Assembly (NCBI GenBank): GCA_964459805.1 | Contig: CAYWOD010000035.1 | Span: 1-21,275, forward strand | Origin: DAOVRL01 sp964459805 | Lineage (GTDB): Bacteria > Planctomycetota > Phycisphaerae > Sedimentisphaerales > Anaerobacaceae | DNA length: 21,275 nucleotides | Direction: 5' to 3' | Shown: positions 1 through 6,098 of the stretch, piece by piece | How the letters are laid out: the number at the start of each line of letters is the position of its first letter | How positions within the stretch are numbered: position 1 is the first letter of the stretch | Translations under genes and position numbers: made by a program | The notes under the pieces: generated by a model | What the model was told of the DNA's origin: nothing | Seen by the model: the letters and a program-made list of their open reading frames with translations, nothing else | The model's database searches: none

Positions 1-97
1 GTTCTGGGGCTATGTAATGAGACATGGATGCACATTATGTTAAGCGAGCACCCAACTATCGGGTTGTAACATCTGGCCATTTAGGCACTTATGGCAA

Positions 98-409
98 TCA
101 CCATTTTGCTCTCGAATCGGAGAAGCTCGAGAAATGAAAGATTTCCAGCGGATTGCCGACTCGGCGCCAGTTCTGTGTCAACAGGGCAAAATCAAACATA
201 TTTACACCCTCGACACCGTTCAGGTCGGCACAATTGGGCTCCTCACAGCCGCTGTCACTCAGCCATTGCCCGGCAAAGACCAAAACGTCCTCGAAGCCAA
301 CTTGGCAGTCTCTGCTCAAATCACCCGCCGGACACACGGCGCAAACACGCCCAGCCGATAATAAGATTAGTGTCAAAGTGAGCAACAAGATTTTCAACGA
401 TCTGAGCAT
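98..409 (-). CDS. small secreted dockerin-like protein (second of a tandem pair)
   Basis: This 103-residue protein has an N-terminal signal peptide (hydrophobic stretch about residues 5-24, ending near VCA) and then two dockerin type I-like calcium-loop repeats. The first is GDLSRDC...ED and the second is ADLNGVEGVNMFDF, each with acidic or Asn residues at loop positions 1, 3/5 and 12. The start is supported by AAGGA 8 nt before the ATG. It begins 15 nt after the stop of a second dockerin-like gene, so the two are probably co-transcribed. Planctomycete proteins with this N-terminus usually continue after the NWRRVGNPL-like segment into a large surface domain. Here the frame stops about 20 residues later, so the gene may be a remnant of a longer one or a genuine mini-dockerin. 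No partner cohesin is seen. The domain call is fairly sure; the function is unknown. Confidence 0.7.
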   Translation of the reverse strand: MLRSLKILLLTLTLILLSAGRVCAVCPAGDLSRDCQVGFEDVLVFAGQWLSDSGCEEPNCADLNGVEGVNMFDFALLTQNWRRVGNPLEIFHFSSFSDSRAKW

Positions 410-424
410 CCCCCGTATCCTTCT

Positions 425-661
425 TCACCTTTCTTTAGACGCCAACTTAGCAAAATCGGCTATATCCACTCCGTCGTCGCCGACTATGTCAGCCGGGCTG
501 CCCGCAGGATCCAGCCAGTGGTCCGCCAGAAACTTCAGGTCGAACCAATCCACCCGGCAGTCGTCATAAACATCACCGTCCGGACAAGCCGCCCAGACAG
601 AACCAACCAAAAACATCACCAATATCAGGGCCGGCAACAGATTTCTCACAGAACTGAGCAC
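425..661 (-). CDS. small secreted dockerin-like protein (first of a tandem pair)
   Basis: This 78-residue protein starts at a GTG codon preceded by AGGAG with 7 nt spacing, a strong ribosome binding site that fixes the start. Residues 1-24 form a signal peptide ending AWAA-like (VWAA). Two dockerin-like calcium loops follow: GDVYDDCRVDWFD and ADIVGDDGVDIADF. Nothing follows the second repeat except ASKER and a stop, so the protein is essentially signal peptide plus dockerin. Its layout matches the downstream neighbour, which suggests a local duplication. In related planctomycete surface proteins this module sits at the N-terminus of much larger enzymes or adhesins, so truncation of a longer ancestor is possible. 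Two intact Shine-Dalgarno sites argue that both are still translated. Confidence 0.7.
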   Translation of the reverse strand: MLSSVRNLLPALILVMFLVGSVWAACPDGDVYDDCRVDWFDLKFLADHWLDPAGSPADIVGDDGVDIADFAKLASKER

Positions 662-716
662 CCTCTATCTCCTTCCTCGGTACTACCTCACGATATTGGT
701 AAGCTTTTTTGCGATT

Positions 717-739
717 AAAAAGCCCTATTGGGCTATTTT
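717..739 (-). terminator. short hairpin terminator between tmRNA and the dockerin pair
   Basis: On the minus strand AGCCC-AATA-GGGCT forms a 5-bp stem with a tetraloop and is followed directly by TTTTT. This fits a weak intrinsic terminator for transcripts coming from the tmRNA side, about 165 nt beyond the mature tmRNA 3' end. The plus strand also has a T-rich tract after the stem, so it could work in both directions. The stem is short, so the confidence is moderate. Confidence 0.5.
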
Positions 740-901
740 AAAGCGCGTATTAGCTCTAAATCTAATATAACTACCGTACATCATACTTTAACAGAAAGGT
801 AAAATAGTCCTCAAATACCCAAAAATTCAGACGTTCTTTTACCAACATTATCAGGGCCTACCAAAAACTTAGTTCTTTGTGTATAAAGGGGTTAAGTATA
901 A
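740..901. other. AT-rich intergenic stretch downstream of tmRNA
   Basis: This stretch is visibly poorer in G+C than the surrounding genes. It carries no credible reading frame and no clear promoter. It probably holds the 3' trailer of the tmRNA precursor. A weak imperfect inverted repeat (CTTAG...TTAAG) lies just beyond the tmRNA end, but it is too poor to name. Confidence 0.4.
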
Positions 902-1254
902 TGGAGGCGGGGGGATTCGAACCCCCGTCCCGAGATGCTTCAAGACAAGCGTCTACATGCTTAGTCGCTTAATTGAGATTCGCCTTATCAAGCGCCAAAC
1001 GACAGGCTCTCAACTCGGCTATTTCGTAAGGTTCTCGCCCAAAGCGGCCCGAAAAACCGCCCCAGGCCAGCCTGCTATCTGACGCCCTTATCCGGCCCAC
1101 AGGCAAAGCCGAACAGGACGGGCAGCCAATTTAGGCTGCCATGCGCAACTGATAGTTGCCAAGTAAAGTTTAGTGCCGGATGATTAGCCAGGCCAACCGG
1201 CGTCCTGGGCATGCAGCTTATCCGTCCGTCATCCGGTCGAAGCCATTCGCCCCC
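902..1254 (-). ncRNA. ssrA: transfer-messenger RNA (tmRNA)
   Basis: This is a one-piece tmRNA of about 353 nt that rescues stalled ribosomes by trans-translation. The 5' end GGGGGCG pairs with CGCCTCC at the 3' end to form a 7-bp acceptor stem with one G-U pair. The discriminator base is A, and CCA is not encoded (TTAT follows). The T arm is the typical GGGTTCGAATCCC element at the 3' end. The internal tag frame is GGC AAC TAT CAG TTG CGC ATG GCA GCC TAA, giving GNYQLRMAA. As in other tmRNAs, the tag stop codon sits in a hairpin loop (GGCAGCC-TAAATT-GGCTGCC), and the resume codon is preceded by U and A at -5 and -4. No good promoter abuts the 5' end, so the RNA may be processed from a longer transcript started upstream. 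Confidence 0.95.
1131..1160 (-). other. tmRNA proteolysis-tag reading frame
   Basis: This is the tag-coding part of the tmRNA: nine codons from a glycine resume codon (GGC) to TAA, encoding GNYQLRMAA. It ends in the small hydrophobic residues MAA expected of ClpXP-type degradation tags. The final codons and stop lie in a perfect 7-bp hairpin, which supports the frame choice. The exact resume codon is inferred. Confidence 0.75.
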
Positions 1255-1316
1255 ATATTCACTTTTCAAATCTGCTTGTTTTTGAAAGAATGGGCCACAC
1301 AACTTAGCCACATACG

Positions 1317-1859
1317 CTATTTCTTCCTTGTGGCTCTCCTCGCGATCTTCTTTTGGTCAGCCTTCGGTTTTGCAGTACGCTCACCAGCAGGTTGTACAAT
1401 TCGAAAAACAGGGATCACCAGCGGCGGCAGACCCAAGCGAGCAATCGTACTCTGCATGAACTCCCGCCAGTACGGCCACGCATTATATATTCCGTTAAGA
1501 TCGGCAAATTGTCTGAACGCCTTGTGGGTCAGCCCCTTGAAGTTCTCTATCGTGTAAGTCAGCGCAAAAGTCGCGTTTGCCTTGAGAACATTCTTTTGCG
1601 GCTGACCCTCGGCAAATGCCTCAAAGTGAAATTTCGCAATTACCAATACGTTACCACTCTCCTTATCGACTGCCACCTCCGTCGAATAGTCCATGTTGTA
1701 CACTTTCTTCACCCGTGAAGCTCCTTGCTTGTGATTGCAGCCGAACTCAATCAAACGCACATCCTTCAACTGTACTCGGTCAGAAACGAGCAAACCAGCA
1801 TTGACATCCCGTTTGCTCGTGTTTCTTTTTACCTTAGCTGTTGTCGTCTTTTTGCTCAT
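1317..1859 (-). CDS. SecB-like chaperone of a toxin-antitoxin-chaperone (TAC) module
   Basis: This 180-residue protein resembles SecB in its C-terminal half. Residues 125-154 contain PYWREFMQSTIARLGLPPL followed by VIPVF, which matches the SecB pattern of Y...PY.RE....+.G.P.L...P. The preceding segment (about 30-110) has the alternating beta-strand character of the SecB fold. The last 20 residues are strongly basic (KPKADQKKIARRATRKK), which general export SecB lacks. The gene starts 3 nt after the antitoxin stop and has AGGCGG 8 nt before its ATG, so it is the third gene of the toxin-antitoxin operon. In described TAC systems such as mycobacterial HigBA-Rv1957, the SecB-like chaperone binds the antitoxin tail, helps it fold and protects it from proteolysis. 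That role is inferred here from homology pattern and gene order. The tmRNA follows 62 nt downstream. Confidence 0.8.
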   Translation of the reverse strand: MSKKTTTAKVKRNTSKRDVNAGLLVSDRVQLKDVRLIEFGCNHKQGASRVKKVYNMDYSTEVAVDKESGNVLVIAKFHFEAFAEGQPQKNVLKANATFALTYTIENFKGLTHKAFRQFADLNGIYNAWPYWREFMQSTIARLGLPPLVIPVFRIVQPAGERTAKPKADQKKIARRATRKK

Positions 1860-1862
1860 ATA

Positions 1863-2294
1863 CTAAGCCGCCTGAGTCAATTCACTTTCTTCTTGTTGTG
1901 TAATCGCCTCGTATTCGGAACTGCTCGTGAAATCAACTGCGGGCGTCCATTGGCTTTGTGTAACCGATGCGGTGCTCTTCAGAATGCTCTCAACGTCCAA
2001 AGCAACAGCGGTCACCTCCAGTTCCAGTTTTGAATCGAGAGCATACAGTAAATCCGCAACTGTGGTAAGACGCATGTTGTGGTCGCCGCTGAGAAGCTGC
2101 GTTATATTGCTCTTGCTTACGCCTGCGCGCCTGGCAAGTTCCGCCTTGCTGATGTCCTTCTCTGCCATAACTTTGCAGATAGATTCAGTGATCTCAAATA
2201 TCAAATCCTCGCGGAAGTAGAGCTTTCTGCCTTCGTCATCTGACATGAGTTTTTCTACGAATGTCTTTGCCATATTATGGACCGCATCTTTCAT
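1863..2294 (-). CDS. HigA-like HTH antitoxin with extended C-terminal tail
   Basis: This 143-residue Xre/Cro-type DNA-binding protein is probably the antitoxin of the adjacent HigB-like toxin. The helix-turn-helix is at about residues 48-70 (ISKAELARRAGVSKSNITQLLSG). Residues 95-143 form a tail beyond the usual HTH-antitoxin core. It is rich in Ser/Thr/Gln/Glu with isolated aromatics W116, F122 and Y128, and resembles the chaperone-addiction (ChAD) tail described for TAC antitoxins. The ATG lies 3 nt after the toxin stop. An in-frame ATG at residue 8 (2273) is an alternative start, and neither has a strong ribosome binding site. It is likely to repress its own operon through the palindrome that overlaps the -10 box at 2697-2716. 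The HTH is certain; the ChAD role is inferred. Confidence 0.85.
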   Translation of the reverse strand: MKDAVHNMAKTFVEKLMSDDEGRKLYFREDLIFEITESICKVMAEKDISKAELARRAGVSKSNITQLLSGDHNMRLTTVADLLYALDSKLELEVTAVALDVESILKSTASVTQSQWTPAVDFTSSSEYEAITQQEESELTQAA

Positions 2295-2297
2295 CTG

Positions 2298-2684
2298 TTA
2301 TTCTAACAATGAAATATGTTCGTTCATTATCTCTTCTGCGCGTTCGATCTGTCTTGTAGGCGTGGTGCCTGTTTCCTTGTTGAACCCATGTGTGAGTAAC
2401 CACGCCTTGCCCAGCTGAAAGCAAAGTACACGAACTTTCGGGTGAACCTTGAACTCATATATTTTACCACGCAACTTCCGAAATCTTTCCGTATTGTTGA
2501 TCTTCCCAACGCGTGCCATTGTCACGAAGGATTTTGCCAGCTTTGCCCGGTCTGGCTTTTCCAAACGTTCAATATATTCCATGGCAGGTCTCTTGCCATT
2601 CTTGCGCCGAGCATACGCCACAATAGCACAAGGCCCCTTGACTAAGGGGTCATTTTCATAATCTATTATAACTCTATTCGTCAT
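2298..2684 (-). CDS. HigB/Gp49-like toxin of the RelE superfamily
   Basis: This 128-residue protein has the hallmarks of the phage Gp49-like/HigB branch of RelE-type mRNA interferases. There is an N-terminal helical part with a basic surface (RRKNGKRPAMEYIERL), a strand segment FRKLRGKIYEFKVH followed by VRVLCFQLGKAWLLTHGFNK, and a C-terminal helix after TPTRQIERA. These toxins cleave mRNA in ribosomes. The toxin-first order is typical of higBA loci. It is the first gene of a tight operon (3-nt gaps to the antitoxin and then the chaperone). The start codon is only about a dozen nucleotides after the predicted transcription start, with an AGG directly against the ATG, so translation is probably weak or near-leaderless. 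Activity has not been shown. Confidence 0.85.
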   Translation of the reverse strand: MTNRVIIDYENDPLVKGPCAIVAYARRKNGKRPAMEYIERLEKPDRAKLAKSFVTMARVGKINNTERFRKLRGKIYEFKVHPKVRVLCFQLGKAWLLTHGFNKETGTTPTRQIERAEEIMNEHISLLE

Positions 2685-2696
2685 CCTGCCGAGGAT

Positions 2697-2731
2697 AGTT
2701 TAATCATAACTTAACTTTTTGTCCAAGTCAA
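2697..2731 (-). promoter_or_regulatory. TAC operon promoter with overlapping palindrome
   Basis: On the minus strand a -35 box TTGACT (2726-2731) and a -10 box TATGAT (2703-2708) are separated by exactly 17 bp, one mismatch each from the sigma-70 consensus. An imperfect palindrome, AGTT...AACT at 2697-2716, covers the -10 box and is a candidate operator for the HigA-like antitoxin. The predicted start of transcription is near 2696, leaving a leader of about 12 nt before the toxin ATG. Confidence 0.75.
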
Positions 2732-3132
2732 CGTCAATCTATAAAAATGAAAAGAATTCTATTCTGAATTCCTAAATTAACTTGGCAAAAGTCGCACATA
2801 TAGCAATTTGAACCTGTGAATCCACTATATATAGGTATTCTTCCACTTATAGATTTGTGAAAGATTTTACAAAAATCTGTGATATTCTCACTTATAAGAA
2901 TCAATATTAAGCTGAATTTAGTTTGTTATAACTTACTTACGGATACACCTTGCAAGACAAACGGTAGGTATATTATATCGTCGGCCGCGCGAAAATTGCA
3001 GGAAAAGTCTGCTTTTTGTCTGTTTTGGCCAGTTCCGAGCCATATGTCATCTTTATTATTAGGGACTATCAAAACAGGAGTATTTGTGCGAAGCTGCTGG
3101 AAAACCTGCGTATTATGGGATACAATCGCGGG
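2732..3132. other. AT-rich intergenic region between divergent TAC operon and glycosyltransferase
   Basis: About 400 bases without a credible gene, and AT-rich up to about 2980. A 7-bp perfect stem with a 3-nt loop (AGATTTT-ACA-AAAATCT, 2862-2878) has no T tract after it, so it is not a clear terminator. CACTTATA occurs twice, near 2844 and 2888. A possible plus-strand promoter for the glycosyltransferase (TTGCAA at 2950, TATTAT at 2971) has poor spacing. An open frame from 3016 runs into the glycosyltransferase but has no family-like residues before 3133. Confidence 0.4.
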
Positions 3133-3855
3133 ATGGATATATCAATAGTTGTGCCGGCATTTGAAGAGAGTAAAAAGATCGCCCGGGACGTTGAGGCGGC
3201 AGCAGCGTTTCTGGCAGGTAACGGCTTTGCAGGCGAGATAATAATCGTCGATGACGGCAGCAAAGACAATACCTCGCAGGCTGCCAAGAGCCTCGAAACA
3301 CCCGCCAATGTGTCGCTGAAGGTAATCCGGTATGAGCAGCATCGCGGTAAAGGCTACGCCGTGCGCACCGGTATGACGCAGTCCAAGGGCGACTATGTGA
3401 TGTTTGCGGACAGCGGGTTATGTGTGCCGTACGAAGAGGTTCTGCGCGGGCTTGAGCTGCTCAAAACCGATACTTGCGATATCGCCCACGGCTCGAGAAA
3501 AATGCGGGGCTGCCATATCGAAAAGGCCCAGAGCTTGTACCGGCGAATCTGCTCCAAGATGTTTCACTGGTTCGTGATTCACGATATGAAAATCCCCGCC
3601 GAATTCGCCGACACACAGTGCGGATTCAAGATGTACAAAGGCGACGTCGCACGACACTTGTACGGCGAATGCATTACCGACGGATTCACGTTCGATATAG
3701 AAATCATAATGCGGGCCCAAAAAGAAGGTTACCGCATTAAGGAGTTTCCCATCGACTGGACGTGCGACCGTGACAGCCGGCTCTCGCCGACGCGCAGCTC
3801 TTTGCGTGTCTTCTCTGAGCTGCTGACTATAAGGCGGGCCCTCTCCGGTAAATAA
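3133..3855 (+). CDS. GT2 family glycosyltransferase, dolichyl-phosphate sugar transferase-like
   Basis: This 240-residue GT-A fold protein transfers a sugar from a nucleotide sugar, most likely onto a polyprenyl phosphate. MDISIVVPAF at the N-terminus is the usual GT2 opening, so I start at 3133. The open frame extends upstream to 3016, but that part shows no family similarity. VDDGS (residues 39-43) binds the nucleotide, and HRGKGYAVRTGM (70-81) is the typical segment of ALG5/DPM1-like enzymes. The later DTQCGFKMYKGD and FTFDIEIIMRAQKEGYRIKEFPIDW segments are also characteristic. The metal-binding D-x-D is odd: MFADSG (90-95) has Gly where the second Asp normally sits. There is no C-terminal membrane domain, as in the short soluble members. 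The substrate cannot be told. Confidence 0.85.
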   Translation: MDISIVVPAFEESKKIARDVEAAAAFLAGNGFAGEIIIVDDGSKDNTSQAAKSLETPANVSLKVIRYEQHRGKGYAVRTGMTQSKGDYVMFADSGLCVPYEEVLRGLELLKTDTCDIAHGSRKMRGCHIEKAQSLYRRICSKMFHWFVIHDMKIPAEFADTQCGFKMYKGDVARHLYGECITDGFTFDIEIIMRAQKEGYRIKEFPIDWTCDRDSRLSPTRSSLRVFSELLTIRRALSGK

Positions 3856-3914
3856 ACCCCCTTGGCCCACACCGTCAATTATGGTAAATACTCAACTTGA
3901 CTGACTTGTTAGAC

Positions 3915-3940
3915 TGTCATGCTGAGCGCAGCGAAGCATC
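3915..3940 (+). repeat. possible dispersed short repeat (TGTCATGCTGAGC-type)
   Basis: The 26 bases upstream of the beta-helix gene resemble a short element I recall as common in intergenic DNA of many environmental bacteria (variants around GTCATCCTGAGC...GAAGGATC). It has ATGCT/AGCAT arms that could form a small hairpin. No second copy is in the window, so the call rests on memory. It contains an in-frame ATG (3919) that is unlikely to be the true start of the next gene. Confidence 0.35.
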
Positions 3941-3957
3941 TGCATGGAGATTACACA

Positions 3958-6090
3958 ATGGCAAGACTAAGAGTTACCATCGTTTTATTGGCTATCCTTT
4001 CCGCACCGTCCCCGGCCCTCGAGTTCTTCGTCTCCCCGGGGGGCGATGACGCCAAGCCGGGCACAAAGGAAAGACCCTTCGCTACCCTGACGCACGCGCG
4101 CGATGCTGCACGCCAGGCCAAGGAACCGGTCACCGTCTATCTTCGCGGCGGCACTTACTATCTGGATAAGCCGCTCGTATTCACCGCCGAAGACTCCGGC
4201 TTCCACAATGCCCCGCTGCGTTTCACTGCCTACAAAGACGAAAAGCCCGTCCTAAGCGGAGGCGCGAAGCTGAAGCTGAAATGGAAGCCTCACCGTGACC
4301 GAATCCTCCAGGCAGAAGTTCCCGCCAGCCTCGCCTTCACCCAACTCTTCGTCAACGGCCAACGCCAACACCTGGCCCGCTATCCCAACTTCGATCCCGA
4401 CGTGCAAATCTTTAACGGTTACGCAAAGGATGCCTTCAGCCCCGAACGAGCCCGGCGATGGGCCGACCCGCGCGGCGGCTTCATCCACGCGATGCACCGA
4501 TCCATGTGGGGCGATTTCCACTACGTCATCACAGACAAGAACTCGGATGGCAGCGTCACCTACCAAGGCGGTTGGCAGAACAACCGCCGAATGGGTATGC
4601 ACTCGCGGTATCGATTCGTGGAGAACATCTTCGAGGAACTCGATGCGCCAGGCGAATGGTTCCTCAACACCCAAACACACACTCTCTACTTCTACCGGCC
4701 GGCCGGACTCGACCGGAGCAAGGCCGCCATCGAGGCCGTCCGGCTGCGCCACCTCGTGGAGTTTCGAGGCACCGCACAAAACCCCGTCCGCTTCATCACG
4801 CTGGAGGGCCTGACCTTCCGCCATACCGCCCGCACGTTCATGGATAACAAAGAACCCCTGCTGCGCAGCGACTGGACGACATATCGCGGTGGCGCAGTGT
4901 TCATCAACGGCACCGAAGACTGCCTTGTACTCGATTGCGAATTCGACCAGCTCGGCGGCAACACCATCTTCGTCAACAACTACAACCGGCGCATCACCAT
5001 CCGCAACTGCCACATCCACGACAGCGGAGCGAACGGCATCGCCTTCGTCGGCGACCCCAACGCCGTCCGCAATCCTCTTTTCGAATACGGCCAACGGCAA
5101 AACTACACCGACATCGACAAAACGCCCGGACCGAAATCGCCTAACTACCCCGCAGACTGTCTCGTCGAAGACTGCCTGATCTACAGGACAGGGCGTATCG
5201 AGAAGCAAACCGCCCCCGTGCAGATCGCGATGGCACGGCGAATCACCGTGCGCCACTGCTCGCTCTACGACGTGCCGAGGGCGGGCATCAACATCGGCGA
5301 CGGCTGCTGGGGAGGACACGTTATCGAATTTTGCGACGTCTTCGATACCGTCAAGGAAACAGGCGACCACGGTTCATTCAACTCGTGGGGCCGAGACCGC
5401 TTCTGGGGCCTGCGCGACGTCGATCTAAATACGATCACCCTGGGCGAGCACCGAAACCTGCCATTGCTCGACGCCGTCGAGCCGACGATTCTGCGAAACA
5501 ACCGCTGGCGCTGTGACCATGGATGGGACATCGACCTCGACGACGGCTCCTCGAACTATCGCATTTGTAACAACTTATGCCTGCACGGCGGAATCAAGAA
5601 CCGCGAAGGCTTCTACCGCGTTGTCGAAAACAACATCATGGTGGACAATTCCTTCCACCCGCACGTCTGGTACCGCAACAGCCAGGATGTCTTTCGCCGC
5701 AATATCGTTTTCACGCCATACAAACCCATTCGCGTGAACAAACCCTGGGGCAAACAGTGCGAATTCAATCTTTTGCACAGGCCGAGACTGGGCGAAGCGG
5801 CGGCAGCGGCCGTCCTACAGAACGCCAGCGGCCGAGACAAGCATTCGATCGAGGCCGATGCACTGTTTGTCGATCACAAGCGCGGTGACTATCGGATCAG
5901 CGATGGCTCGCCGGCGCTCGAATTACGGTTTAGGAACTTCGCGATGGACCAGTTCGGCGTACAGAAGCCCTCGCTAAAGGCACTTGCGCGAACACCACAG
6001 TTGCCCTCCGATACCTACGCCGAGCCTGAACCGGTCGCCCGCAAACAAAGGAAAAACCGCATTACCATAAAGCTCCCGGCGCCGGAATAA
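3958..6090 (+). CDS. secreted right-handed beta-helix carbohydrate-active enzyme, GH141-like
   Basis: This 710-residue secreted protein probably acts on polysaccharides outside the cytoplasm. The start at 3958 has GGAG 8 nt upstream and opens a signal peptide (residues 1-20, ending SPALEF). The upstream ATG at 3919 lies in a probable repeat and would bury the signal. FFVSPGGDDAKPGTKERPFATL (around 23-43) is the typical entry to parallel beta-helix enzymes, and LRGGTYYLDKPL follows. The centre carries repeated N-rich coils (LEGLTFRHT, CLVLDCEFDQLGGN, ITIRNCHIHDSGANG). GWDIDLDDGSSNY (about 522-534) and FHPHVWYRNSQDVFRRN are conserved-looking segments that recall GH141 (fucosidase/xylanase) and its relatives. 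The exact family and substrate are not certain. It ends 8 nt from the convergent ApbE gene. Confidence 0.75.
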   Translation: MARLRVTIVLLAILSAPSPALEFFVSPGGDDAKPGTKERPFATLTHARDAARQAKEPVTVYLRGGTYYLDKPLVFTAEDSGFHNAPLRFTAYKDEKPVLSGGAKLKLKWKPHRDRILQAEVPASLAFTQLFVNGQRQHLARYPNFDPDVQIFNGYAKDAFSPERARRWADPRGGFIHAMHRSMWGDFHYVITDKNSDGSVTYQGGWQNNRRMGMHSRYRFVENIFEELDAPGEWFLNTQTHTLYFYRPAGLDRSKAAIEAVRLRHLVEFRGTAQNPVRFITLEGLTFRHTARTFMDNKEPLLRSDWTTYRGGAVFINGTEDCLVLDCEFDQLGGNTIFVNNYNRRITIRNCHIHDSGANGIAFVGDPNAVRNPLFEYGQRQNYTDIDKTPGPKSPNYPADCLVEDCLIYRTGRIEKQTAPVQIAMARRITVRHCSLYDVPRAGINIGDGCWGGHVIEFCDVFDTVKETGDHGSFNSWGRDRFWGLRDVDLNTITLGEHRNLPLLDAVEPTILRNNRWRCDHGWDIDLDDGSSNYRICNNLCLHGGIKNREGFYRVVENNIMVDNSFHPHVWYRNSQDVFRRNIVFTPYKPIRVNKPWGKQCEFNLLHRPRLGEAAAAAVLQNASGRDKHSIEADALFVDHKRGDYRISDGSPALELRFRNFAMDQFGVQKPSLKALARTPQLPSDTYAEPEPVARKQRKNRITIKLPAPE

Positions 6091-6098
6091 CGGCCAAA

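Noticed and set aside
1075..1311. Short minus-strand open frame through the tmRNA
   Set aside because: It runs in a different frame from the tag and crosses the RNA structure; the tmRNA explains the region.
2862..2878. AGATTTT/AAAATCT hairpin as a terminator
   Set aside because: It is followed by GTGATATTC with no T run, is very AT-rich and has no gene reading into it.
3016..3132. Upstream extension of the glycosyltransferase frame to an ATG at 3016
   Set aside because: The added 39 residues show no similarity to the GT2 N-terminus and have no good ribosome binding site; MDISIVVPAF at 3133 is the natural start.
3919..3957. ATG at 3919 as start of the beta-helix gene
   Set aside because: It lies in a probable dispersed repeat and would place 13 residues before the signal peptide. 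The ATG at 3958 has GGAG at good spacing.
4252..5370. Long minus-strand open frame (372 codons) opposite the beta-helix gene
   Set aside because: It is an antisense shadow of a high-G+C gene. Its sequence is low in family-like motifs and it has no ribosome binding site, while the plus strand encodes a clear secreted beta-helix protein.
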